Below are positions 23,120 through 33,857 of a DNA stretch of 64,000 nucleotides, piece by piece. Every line of letters begins with the position of its first letter. Position 1 is the stretch's first letter. This stretch comes from Chanos chanos (lineage: Eukaryota; Chordata; Actinopteri; Gonorynchiformes; Chanidae). The stretch is taken from contig NC_044500.1 of NCBI RefSeq assembly GCF_902362185.1, forward strand, positions 40,932,058 to 40,996,057, written 5' to 3'. The notes beneath the pieces are model-generated. The model did not search any database, was not told the DNA's origin, and saw only the letters and a program-made list of their open reading frames with translations. A program made the position numbers and the translations under genes.

Positions 23120-23770
23120 AGCTGTTACAGAGAGAGGGGAAAACCATATAGAGCTGGCATTTCAGGCCCAGTTTCTATTGCTGACTGACAACACTCTTCT
23201 ATGATAGACATCAAGACAGCGTAAGTGGAAACGGACTGTGGATGGATCTAAGTGTAAATAAATCTTAATCTAATATTTAGCCAGGAAGAGAATCTATATT
23301 GTGTTGGAAAAACTGAGAAGTAGAATTGAACCGAGAAGTAGAATTCAACTGTGTACATCATATATATTCACTGTACATATCCTCACATTCATGTGTTTCT
23401 GTTTTGTGTGTGTTGTTGTTCTGATCTATGGTGTCTGTATGCTTGCCTCTCTCTTTCTGTTTGCACTGGAACTGAGCTACCATGCTGTACCAATTACCAC
23501 CAACACTGTTTCATGGCAAGATAAAGTATCTGTATCTGTAAAAGAATCTATAATGAATTATAAAGTTATGAAACGATTATTCTGGTTTGCAGTTTTCATG
23601 AGCCATCACGCCTGAAATATATTGAGCCTCTGTCTTCTTTTCTGTTCTGCTCTTCGTACCTGAGCCTAAAGCCACACTGGGCAATCAGTGTTGAAAACTA
23701 GGGAGCATTCATACACTGGTGTATTGGCTACCCACCCCTCCACCATCAACACACACAAACACACATGCAC
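23120..23770 (+). other. mirrored 5' flank of the ITIH pseudogene
   Basis: Inverted copy of 17.68-18.09 kb. Apart from a LINE-tail insertion (23311-23546) the two match closely along their length, which marks the inner edge of the right palindrome arm at about 23.12 kb. Confidence 0.8.
23311..23546 (+). mobile_element. 3'-truncated LINE tail insertion
   Basis: About 236 bases that interrupt the sequence ggaaaaagaat, which is continuous in the mirrored arm near 17.83 kb. The insert ends in ataaagtatctgtatctg, a tail style typical of fish non-LTR elements, and is flanked by AAAA on both sides. No coding part remains. Confidence 0.7.
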
Positions 23771-24568
23771 AAACACACACACACACACACTCTCTCTCTC
23801 TCTGTCTGTCTCTCTCTCTGTCTCTGCGTATCTTCAGAAGCACTGGTGAAAAAGAGTGAAGTCAGTCTCAGGCTCAGAGGGAATCATGCCTGCGGTGTGG
23901 ACGGTGCTGCTGCTTTGTGCGTGGGTTTAAGGAATCATGGAGCACTTGTCATTTCAAGAGACCATGAGCAACAGGTATTGAAATAATAATGATTTTCTGG
24001 GTGTATGAAAACCATCATGTTATGAAGGGGAAATTTGTGTCATTCAGGTACCTGTATCATATTCAAGTAGTTTGACAAAATTTGTTCAGTCCCTGTTGGA
24101 ATGGATGTGCGAATTCATTGAAACGGTCTGGAAAATCATTTTTGGTTTTAATTTCAAGGCAGTGTTGACAGTGGCCCCAGACTCTTAAAGATACAGTTGT
24201 GTTTGACCAGTTTTTTTTTTTTTTTTGTAATCACCTTATATATCCAAAAGCAGGTAACCAACCACCCTGATATTGTTCATTGTACAGTGTTGGTATGCAA
24301 TATTTGTATGAGCAAAAAACAATCTTTACTCAGTGAGTAACATTTTAAGAACATCTTGATGAAATGTCATTCATCAATTACCAGCCACGAGTTAAAAGTG
24401 AGTTATGATATAGTTTCTCTCATGTGACCTCTTACTATCCCCTACTCACAGAAACGAAGTGCAAATGATGACAAGGTAAGTACTCTGGGAAAATGCAAAC
24501 ACTCCATATCATGATACTATGACACATGAAGTGAGCCTTACTTTGTGTAGAACATTTCAAATTGTATA

Positions 24569-25806
24569 TGTAACGCCCTAAACCCTCAGGTAGTCAAAGG
24601 TTGGGCCCTGAGACCTTATCTCCTTAATAAGTCCCGTAGCTTAAATTCCAAGAAGGACCACCATTAGTGTTTATTACCAATCTTGTTTACTTGTCCCATA
24701 AAGCACACGACATTCACAAATAAGATGACATCCAACTCCAACTTGCTTCCCCCACGTCCCCTTTTTTTTCTTCTCCCTCTCTTAGGAACTAGTGAATTTA
24801 ACAAACCAACACCCCAACTGCACCCTTTTTCCCTGAAATATCAAATAAAATGTAAATATTACAGCATATCACATACACACAGATAACACTCTATTCAACC
24901 TTTCCCCAAAAACAAACAAAATAAAATGTACCCCTTATAAGGTACTGTGCAGCTTTCCTTTTCTGTTGCAGTTGCATAGAAGAAGTAACAAGGGGAGAAC
25001 AACAGACGAACAAACAGGTCACTCCCTCTGTGCAGTACACACTAACACGTTTTTGCTTAACTATAATTCTACGCCGGCAAATGATCTAATTTGCATATGT
25101 ACATCAAAGAGGACTGTTGCAGGCCTGTTGAACGTTGGCGCGCTTGGCGGAACTGTCCTTTCAATGTAATTATCCCAGGATGAAGGAAAAAACACAACCG
25201 GTTACCTCCGTCTTGTCGATACTTGAAACTTAGTCTCTTAGATACTTTCGACGTGGTCTCTTCCCCAAACACCCTCTGTGCGCAGTCCGTTGGTGGCTTT
25301 CCGTAACACCCAAACTGTCGCAGTCCCCAGCTTGTGGATCGTTGAATCTCTGGAGTAGAGTATATCCCTCCGTGTTCGTTACAGCTCGTTCGCTGGTCTT
25401 ACGGTCTCGTCGTGCTGACTTCCCACTATGAAAGCTCGGCGGAATTCGTAACTAACTGTACTAGCTAGTTAATATACTCAGGAAACTACTACAAACAATG
25501 AAATACTCCTACTAGTCAGTTGAACTCTCCTCCATTCTGTTACAACCCGAGTTGTTCTTTTTCTCGACCTTTTTTCTCTCTCTCTCTCACTTCCTCCTTC
25601 CCCCCTCCCTCACCTCTCACACGTTCCCTCATTGGCTGATCTTAACCAATGGCATAATTTTCTCATTTTACAATGACATTTCAAAGACCTTAAATCAAAC
25701 AACATTTTACCAGAAATATGAGCATATTAAGGGTACAGAAAAATAAATAAATAAATAAAATAATTTAAATAACAGAAAAGTAACACTGTATACCCATGGG
25801 GTTACA
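24569..25806 (-). repeat. 3' LTR of the Ty3/gypsy element
   Basis: On the minus strand it starts TGTAACCCCATGGG and ends GGGCGTTACA. It matches the other LTR almost base for base. Confidence 0.95.
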
Positions 25807-28800
25807 TCCTCCCCCCCTATTGTCTTGGTATGCCCCTATACCATCTGTTCCAAGGCCAGGTCCCAACCAGTTAACTTGAATTGAAAAGGTCTTAGACCCT
25901 GACTGGAAAGGCACATCGACACACACCCCTGGTTGATCATAAGACAAACGAACCACAGGACGCTTCACCCTTTGCGAACAGCGGGCTTCAGTGTGGGCCG
26001 CGGGTTGCAGCTCCTCAGTCAGTCCTTCTACTTCTTCTCCCGATTCTGTTGATTGGGTGGCCTCCCCACCTGCTTCTTGGGCGGTGTCACTGTAAAGTTC
26101 CACATCTGACCCAGCATTTGATCCAATCTCCTCTGAGTCTTCCTCCATGGCACTACTTGCAACAGCCGCCTCCGGTGCCATGTTATCTGGCTCATTCTCA
26201 TCCGCACTTTCGCCCTGTACGGAGCTATCGCATTCGAGATATCCTGGGTCAAAATATCCCTCTTCTTCTGCCTCACTGATGTCAGACATTTCACCCTGGT
26301 CAAACACAGCATCTGTAGGTCTGGCCATATCAGGTTCTGGCCTCCGCTTTGCAATAGTCCTTCTCTTTTCCAACACCTTGTTGTTGGATGGTAACCGGAT
26401 CAACTGCCCCACTGGTAAGAGATGATTCCTATGCAATGTCTTTATAGTCTGAGGGTGGTTCTCCATCTTTACCTGGAAGACTGGCAGGTCAGCCAGTTTG
26501 GAGATTACCAAGTACGGCTCTTTGTTCCATCTATTGGCCAGTTTGTCTTTCCAGCTCACTCCCAGATTCCGGATCAGCACACGGTCTCCAATTTGTAGAT
26601 CTTGGTGTTTCACCAGTCTGTCATACCGCTGTTTGTTTCTCCCTTGCTGTTGTCCTACTGTGCTAGTAGCCAGCTCATATGCTTTCTTTAGCTCTTGTCG
26701 AAGCTGTTGCACATACTTCGAGTGAGGCAAACTCTCCCCATGTTCAGGGCTAACCCCAAAACACAAATCAATGGGCAGTCTGGGTTGCCTCCCAAACAGC
26801 AAATAGTATGGAGCATAGCCTGTCGCATCATTCTTACTGCAATTGTAGGCATGCACTAAATGCCCGACATACCTAGTCCACTGTCGCTTCTCCCTGTCAT
26901 CTAGAGTACCAATCATATCAAGCAAAGTGCGATTAAATCGCTCTGGCTGTGGATTCCCCTGGGGATGGTACGAGGAGGTGCGTGATTTCTTAACCCCAAG
27001 TAACTCACACATCCCTTTGATGAGCTTACTCTCAAAATCCCTACCCTGATCCGAATGGATCCGGGATGGCAAACCATAATGTACAAAGTATTGCTCACAA
27101 AGCACTCGGGCCACAGTTGTGGCTTTCTGATTGCGGGTAGGGAAAGCCTGAGCATATCTGGTGAAATGATCAGTTACTACTAACAAATTCTTAAATCCCC
27201 TATTATCTGGCTCCAAGCCCAGAAAATCTATGCACACAAGCTCCATCGGACTTGAACTAGTCAAGTGATGCAAAGGAGCAGCCCTAGTGGGCAGGGTCTT
27301 TCGCTGAATGCACTTCCCACAGGTCTTCACGTAGGCTTCCACTTCTGGTCTCATTCTAGGCCAGCAGAATCTCCGTCTCACACATTCCAGAGTCCGGTCT
27401 ACCCCCTGGTGACCCCAATGATCATGGAGTTCACACAACACTTGCTTCCTAAGCTCACGAGGAAGGACAAGCTGTCGAACTGGCCCCTCTGATACCTGAG
27501 CTTGGCGATAAAGTAGCCCCTGCTCTAACATTAGTCTATCCCACTCTCTGACAAGCAGCCGAATCTCTGCACTGTTGGATATTATCTCTAACTGGGATTT
27601 TCCTTCCCTCTTGTTTTTCCAAATCACTCCGATATCCACATCTGACTGCTGCGCCTCCTGGATTTCTTCTCTGGTCCAGGGCTGAAAATCATCTCTTTTC
27701 ATCGGAGCAGGGCAGGAAAAAGCCACTGGGATAGCATCCGGGCCCAGAGCAGCCTGGAGCAAAGGCACCTCCACCCTGTTGCCATCTTCTGGAGAGGTGG
27801 ACAACCTGCACATGGCTTCCACCCCAGCAGGTGGGACCTTAACCCAGTCTTCAATGCGGCCCTCTCCATGTGAGCGCCGAGATAGGGCGTCTGCATCGAC
27901 GTTCACCCGGCCCGGACGATATGCAAGACTAAAATTGTAGGTGGCCAAGGCAGCTAACCACCTATGGCCCGTCGCATTCAGCTTGGCAGAGGTTAGCACA
28001 TATGTCAACGGGTTGTTGTCTGTGTGCACCTCAAAGGGGACCCCATACAAATAGTCGTGGAATTTATCTACCACAGCCCACTTCAGTGCGAGAAATTCCA
28101 ACTGATGAGCAGGATACCGTTTCTCGGACTCCGACAACTTCCGGCTGGCGAAAGCAACTGGGTTTAACTCTCCAGAATGTTCTTGATACAACACGGCACC
28201 AATCCCCTCCAAGCTAGCATCGGTGTGAAGAGTGTAGGGTTTCTCACTGTCTGCAAAGGCCAAAACAGGTGCATTTATGAGCCGGTTGATGATTTCTATG
28301 AATGCTTCCTCACATGCTTCTGTCCATCGCTTGCCAAAGGGTTCTGATGTTTTGAAGTATGGCAAACCTGATGCGCGTTTCCCCTTTGTTGGCTTTTGTG
28401 GAGGAGGGTAACCCTTGGTAAGGTCAGTCAGGGGTTTCACCACCATGGCATAGTTTTTGATAAACCTCCGGTAATACCCACAAAACCCCAAAAACGACCG
28501 GAGTGCTTTGAGATCCCTGGGCCTCTCCCATGTAGCAACAGCAGCAATCTTCTGGGGGTCAGTGGCTATTCCCCTCTCAGAGACGACATGTCCCACATAG
28601 GTCACTTGGGTTTGACAAAATTTACACTTGTCCAGTGACAATTTAAGCCCACATTCAGCTAGCCTATCCAGCACTTTCATGAGCCTATCCTCATGCTCCT
28701 CTAATGTCCATCCAAAAACAATCAGGTCGTCTAAGTATACTAGGACCCCAATCATGTTCATATCACCTACTGTCCGCTCCATCAAGCGCTGGAATGTCGC

Positions 28801-28827
28801 AGGGGCTCCTGTTATCCCCTGCGGCAT
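25765..28827 (-). pseudogene. pol region of the Ty3/gypsy element (RT, RNase H, integrase)
   Basis: Fossil pol region. In order it shows a reverse transcriptase part with the YLDD motif, an RNase H part (HTDAS), the integrase zinc-binding part (GHQGVDRT and CGKC) and catalytic core (VCIDFLG, HSDQGRDF), and a C-terminal KTLHRNHLLP stretch followed by an acidic tail. These place it in Ty3/gypsy (Metaviridae). The element is broken, so this is not listed as a working gene. Confidence 0.9.
25807..25818 (-). other. polypurine tract
   Basis: A purine run (AGGGGGGAGGA on the minus strand) directly before the 3' LTR, the usual plus-strand primer site of this family. Confidence 0.8.
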
Positions 28828-29030
28828 CCGTTCAAATTGGTAAAATCCAAGGGGGCATATAAATGCTGTCTTTTCTTTATCCTCAGCACTTTGATCTGCA
28901 TCAAGGTTTTCATAATATCTTCATCTGCAGTACCCTCGGGGATGCCCGTCACTAGAAGGGCCTTATGGAGGCTGACCCCCTCCCCCCGGCACCATGCCTT
29001 CAACCTTACACACGCCATCCTTCTTGTCAC
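28812..29030 (-). pseudogene. gag-like N-terminal region (PNMA-type) of the Ty3/gypsy element
   Basis: The reading LKAWCRGEGVSLHKALLVTG resembles the N-terminus shared by vertebrate Ty3/gypsy gag proteins and the PNMA genes domesticated from them. Similarity is judged from memory. Confidence 0.6.
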
Positions 29031-29084
29031 TGCTTTAGGGACAATTTCACTCCTTCTTGAATATGCTAATCAACCAAATCCAAT

Positions 29085-29102
29085 ATCCCAGCGGTGCCTC
29101 CA
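29085..29102 (-). other. primer binding site, complementary to tRNA-Thr(AGT)
   Basis: Eighteen bases, TGGAGGCACCGCTGGGAT on the minus strand, two bases inside the 5' LTR. They are complementary to the 3' end ATCCCAGCGGTGCCT plus CCA of vertebrate tRNA-Thr(AGT). Confidence 0.85.
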
Positions 29103-29104
29103 AA

Positions 29105-30340
29105 TGTAACGCCCTAAACCCTCAGGTAGTCAAAGGTTGGGCCCTGAGACCTTATCTCCTTAATAAGTCCCGTAGCTTAAATTCCAAGAAGGACCACCAT
29201 TAGTGTTTATTACCAATCTTGTTTACTTGTCCCATAAAGCACACGACATTCACAAATAAGATGACATCCAACTCCAACTTGCTTCCCCCACGTCCCCTTT
29301 TTTTTCTTCTCCCTCTCTTAGGAACTAGTGAATTTAACAAACCAACACCCCAACTGCACCCTTTTTCCCTGAAATATCAAATAAAATGTAAATATTACAG
29401 CATATCACATACACACAGATAACACTCTATTCAACCTTTCCCCAAAAACAAACAAAATAAAATGTACCCCTTATAAGGTACTGTGCAGCTTTCCTTTTCT
29501 GTTGCAGTTACATAGAAGAAGTAACAAGGGGAGAACAACAGACGAACAAACAGGTCACTCCCTCTGTGCAGTACACACTAACACTTTTGCTTAACTATAA
29601 TTCTACGCCGGCAAATGATCTAATTTGCATATGTACATCAAAGAGGACTGTTGCAGGCCTGTTGAACGTTGGCGCGCTTGGCGGAACTGTCCTTTCAATG
29701 TAATTATCCCAGGATGAAGGAAAAAACACAACCGGTTACCTCCGTCTTGTCGATACTTGAAACTTAGTCTCTTAGATACTTTCGACGTGGTCTCTTCCCC
29801 AAACACCCTCTGTGCGCAGTCCGTTGGTGGCTTTCCGTAACACCCAAACTGTCGCAGTCCCCAGCTTGTGGATCGTTGAATCTCTGGAGTAGAGTATATC
29901 CCTCCGTGTTCGTTACAGCTCGTTCGCTGGTCTTACGGTCTCGTCGTGCTGACTTCCCACTATGAAAGCTCGGCGGAATTCGTAACTAACTGTACTAGCT
30001 AGTTAATATACTCAGGAAACTACTACAAACAATGAAATACTCCTACTAGTCAGTTGAACTCTCCTCCATTCTGTTACAACCCGAGTTGTTCTTTTTCTCG
30101 ACCTTTTTTCTCTCTCTCTCTCACTTCCTCCTTCCCCCCTCCCTCACCTCTCACACGTTCCCTCATTGGCTGATCTTAACCAATGGCATAATTTTCTCAT
30201 TTTACAATGACATTTCGAAGACCTTAAATCAAACAACATTTTACCAGAAATATGAGCATATTAAGGGTACAGAAAAATAAATAAATAAATAAAATAATTT
30301 AAATAACAGGAAGGTAACACTGTATACCCATGGGGTTACA
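29105..30340 (-). repeat. 5' LTR of the Ty3/gypsy element
   Basis: About 1236 bases, nearly identical to the LTR at 24569-25806. Confidence 0.95.
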
Positions 30341-30797
30341 TATAAATAACAATATCATGTAATATGGCATCATTCCTTGGACAAACATCTTTGCTGCTCA
30401 GAATTTAGGACTACATTTACACTGCTTTTAAAAATTATCCAAGTTTATTTTGATTAATTTACTCATATGTGACGCTATCAGCTTTTCACTTACATGTGGC
30501 ACAAACCAGATGTGTACAAAGCAGTGTAAACAATGAAAATGCCACAGAGTCACATATTTTCAGGTTCATTATGGATGTGCCATTATGGATGTGCCGTTAT
30601 TACCATAAGTAATCTATGAAAGAAGGAAATTAACCTCTACATTGGTTACTTCCAACTTGATGGATATTTGATGCAACTGTCTGGAAAGATGACATGTCTC
30701 TCTGTTTGTCATTCATTTGCCCATGAGGGCCATTTCAGGACAGAGGTCAATTTAATAGAGATACCAGATATTTGGGACAAATTCATTTAATCAGTAA

Positions 30798-30798
<1 letters not shown>

Positions 30799-30835
<37 letters not shown>
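30799..30835. repeat. (CA)n microsatellite
   Basis: About 18 CA units in the ITIH pseudogene intron. The mirror intron has a much shorter TG run near 16410-16428. Confidence 0.95.
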
Positions 30836-30837
<2 letters not shown>

Positions 30838-32202
30838 GGATTTTTGCAACAGTTTAGAATTGCAACAGTACCAGAGGCATCATGTTCTTCTACTTCCAAC
30901 AGCTTACCAGGCAGGAAAGGAAACTCCAAGTGTAAAGGTTTTTCCTCATTTTTTTAAACAACAGAAATGTTCAGACATTAAATAGCTAAAGCTCACTGTT
31001 TTGTACCACAGTTATGGCATCTGGGTGCTGAAATACTGCCCCCATGAGGATTCACAGAATCCCATTCAAAGAATCAATGTTACACTTGAAACTAGGGTAA
31101 TGTTACTTGTGGTTATCTTGAAGGCATGTCTTGCTTTTTTCAGCATACCTATGGGGTTTGTTTGTCATGAAACAAAAGTCATCCTCTCACCTCATGTCTA
31201 ACCCAGGCATCAGCCACTAGTTTTAAAAAAAAGGAAACTTTGATGTCATAAGATGCTTCAGAGATTGCATCTACTGTTATTCTGTCAGAACATTATTTCA
31301 ATTTTATTTATGGCTACTCAAACACATATTATACTCACTCACATATGCATTAAAAGAGTACTTGTCCATATCTGTTGCTCTCTGTTCCTTTATCTCTATC
31401 TGTGGAACAGACTGAAGTAGTCAGCTTGAGGGTCGACTGTAAAGTGGCATCACGTTTTGACCACACAGCTGTGACTACTATGGCTCTGAACAAGGTTAAC
31501 ATGTACCAGCATTTTACTTGTTGCCAGGTAAAGTTTATTCACGTAAAATATTTCAGTGTCTGGACACTTTTTTTTTTGTCAGGACTCTGGCCAGTGTCTG
31601 AACAGCTTGCTAACTTCTTAACATCTCTGTATTTGTTTGCTGTCATCCTCAGATAATCTGTTTACAGAAAATAAAAATGTCAACTATGAAACACTCCTCT
31701 GTGAACTGAAAGCATCCCGCTCCAGATGCACACCTCATTCACATCTAATCAGTGTGATAAAATGTGATATTATGTTATATTGTGATATCTAATAAGTGTG
31801 ATATAATGTGATACTGTTTATAGGCTACAGCTGTGCTTCAGAAACAACCAAACCAAACAGAATAAAACTTATATTACATAGTTTGGTATGAATAAGTTCA
31901 AATACATCTGTGAAATTCCACCAAATGTACTGTATCAAAGAAATAAGTGAAATTAAAATATAATAGAATAAAATCAAATATAATAAATCTAAATCTAAAA
32001 TACAAGTGGGAAATGGCTTTTTGCCAAAATAAACCCTGACAGGATGTTTATGACCTTCATGGTCATAAGCAGTGTTTAAATATATTTTATTGCTGAACAT
32101 AAAGTTACATAAGATTAGACAACAAAATATAATCTAATCTAAAAAGAGATTCTTGCAAGGGAAGAATGAATAAAATACAATGAACGAAGACACTCTCTCT
32201 CA

Positions 32203-32512
32203 CTCACTCATTATCTAATCCGTTTATTCTGATTAGGGTCGTGGGGGGTGCTGGAGTCTATCCCAGCGCTCATAGGGCAAAAGGCGGGGAAACACCCTGG
32301 ACAGGTCACCAGTCCATTGCAGGGCAGACACCCAGACAAACACACTCACCTAGGGGCAATTTAGTGTCTCCAATTCACCTAACCTGCATGTCTTTTGACT
32401 GTGGGAGAAAACCCACGCAGACACAGGGAGAACACACAAACTCCACACAGAAAGGACCCTGGCCGCCCGGCCGGGAATCGAACCCGATTCGAACCTGCAC
32501 CACCGTGCCGCC
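32203..32512 (-). mobile_element. tRNA-derived SINE-like dispersed repeat
   Basis: Same family as 18135-18423, with aaggcggggaaacaccctgg, ctccaattcacctaacctgc and a box-B-like segment at the right end. The tRNA-like head is shortened and partly repeated (gaatcgaacccgattcgaac). Confidence 0.75.
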
Positions 32513-32609
32513 TGAAAGAAGACAGCATTAACAAAATTAATACTGAACTTAGCAGTGGCACTTATGCAATAGACAGCTCATTACTATCTATATGCTTGGT
32601 TTGTGATCT

Positions 32610-32684
32610 GCCTGTCTTGGAAGTCGCTTTGGATAAAAGCATCTGCTAAATGAATAGATGTGCTTGTAAATGTAAATGTAAATG
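32610..32684 (+). mobile_element. fish SINE/LINE tail remnant
   Basis: Contains gtcgctttggataaaagc, atctgctaaatgaa and a TGTAAA repeat tail, the 3' end shared by V-SINE-type and related fish retroposons. Confidence 0.65.
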
Positions 32685-33857
32685 ATTACATATCACTCAT
32701 TCAGCCAGAACTGTTAATGGGATCAAAATTAATGTTGCCTCCTTTGGTTGTTCCAGGAAACCATCTGAGGTTTTCAATCAAATTTTTGTTTCATCAGCCC
32801 TATTCTGAATGCTATGATACCTTTTGAATATAAATCACAAACTAAAATCATAACGATACGGAACAAACCTAGCGGTTGTTTGGGGTCATTTTTCAATTGG
32901 TTTTCAAAATAGGTACTCTTTTCCAGCTTTTTTCTAACCATAGATGCAACAAGTTAAGCCACAGTGTTTAGTGAATTTAACATGGTTTGAGTATTCTGTT
33001 CTCTTACTAAGATTTGATCATTAAGAGAAGGTCATTAAGATTGCAGCATTTTAATTTTGGCATGACCTACAGTACATTGTTTTCTTCCAACACTATGGCT
33101 GAATATGCTCTTTCCCAAATATGACCTCAAACACACACATACGAAGACAGAGTCCTGTCAACCACTCTGAGATCAGGACTGAAAAAATAAATCTGACATT
33201 GAGCAAACGCACTCAGTGATCTCCTCTCGTTCTTCCGATATTGCACCTCGACTCAGAGCAGGAATATTTCTGTGCAAAATGTGTTTTTTCCAGGGGGAAA
33301 TGAAACCGTCATATTCAACATACTGATTTCAGGGCATGGTCCTTGTGTTCTTATTCACGGTTTTAAATGAGTCACTCTAAAGCGTTTCTGGATGCTAAGG
33401 GTGGGGAAGGGATTAGGAGGGGAGAGTGAATAAAATACACCGTGGACACTGTGCTGTGTGTTTATTTGAATTAACCCTGTGCTCCAGAGCTCTGCACATT
33501 AATATAAGCTCTCCAGAGAACACAGAGAAGAGGACGAAGAGAGAGGTTGACTTTGAACACAGGTATACATTTGCAGTTTCTACCGGACATATTCCATCAG
33601 TGGACTACTGCAAACCAAGGCTATATTTTGGCGAAAGACCTGGCGTGATTAATGACTTAGTATAACTGAGGTTAAGTGTGCAGGCCATTCAATATAGAGA
33701 AACACAGACAACCACATATCACTGTATCATGCCATATCAGTCCCTGCTTCTGCAGATAAACTGAGCAAGCTGAGGTACTCATGCTGAATCTGTTCTCTCT
33801 TTTTGGCTGATTTTTAAGCGCACTGTTGAAGAGGAGGAAAGTTGGAGGGGGGAAACC

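Larger units (their letters stand above)
24569..30340 (-). mobile_element. Ty3/gypsy LTR retrotransposon, young but broken
   Basis: Element of about 5.8 kb in minus orientation, inserted in an intron of the ITIH pseudogene. Both LTRs begin TG and end CA and are nearly identical, with about four substitutions and one short indel noticed by eye over 1.24 kb, so the insertion is recent. It is flanked by the direct repeat TATA. Parts seen: 5' LTR (29105-30340), primer binding site, a gag-like N-terminal region, pol with reverse transcriptase, RNase H and integrase regions, polypurine tract and 3' LTR (24569-25806). It is broken: not all gag-pol parts are visible, and I judge at least one large break. 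The mirrored ITIH intron on the left arm keeps the empty site at 16804-16807. Confidence 0.95.
23886..31503 (+). pseudogene. ITIH pseudogene, deleted mirror of the minus-strand gene
   Basis: Exon 1 (23886-23974) begins [14 protein letters not shown] like the minus-strand gene but then reads a TAA stop after a short deletion. Exon 2 (about 24158-24190) has lost its GT donor (AT instead). Exon 3 (24452-24475, KRSANDDK) is intact. The intron after exon 3 carries a whole-length Ty3/gypsy insertion. Exon 4 (31411 to about 31502) begins [16 protein letters not shown] and breaks off in mid-exon, joining directly to sequence that matches the 3' flank of the other copy (8.09-8.19 kb on the minus strand). 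Exons 5-22 are therefore missing. A functional product is not expected. Confidence 0.9.
31504..33857. other. flank between the ITIH pseudogene and the plus-strand ITIH gene
   Basis: No gene. 31510-31870 is the mirror of 8190-6230 (3' flank of the minus-strand ITIH gene). A SINE-like repeat lies at 32203-32512 and a SINE/LINE tail at 32610-32684. The block 33540-33690 resembles 42.86-43.04 kb and may be an ITIH upstream element. The rest is unassigned. Confidence 0.6.

Noticed and set aside
26028-28638. Several plus-strand and second-frame open frames across the Ty3/gypsy pol region
   Set aside because: They are shadows of the long minus-strand pol region and show no domain of their own.
23886-31503. 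Right-arm inner ITIH copy as a working gene
   Set aside because: It has a stop in exon 1, a lost donor at exon 2 and lacks exons 5-22.
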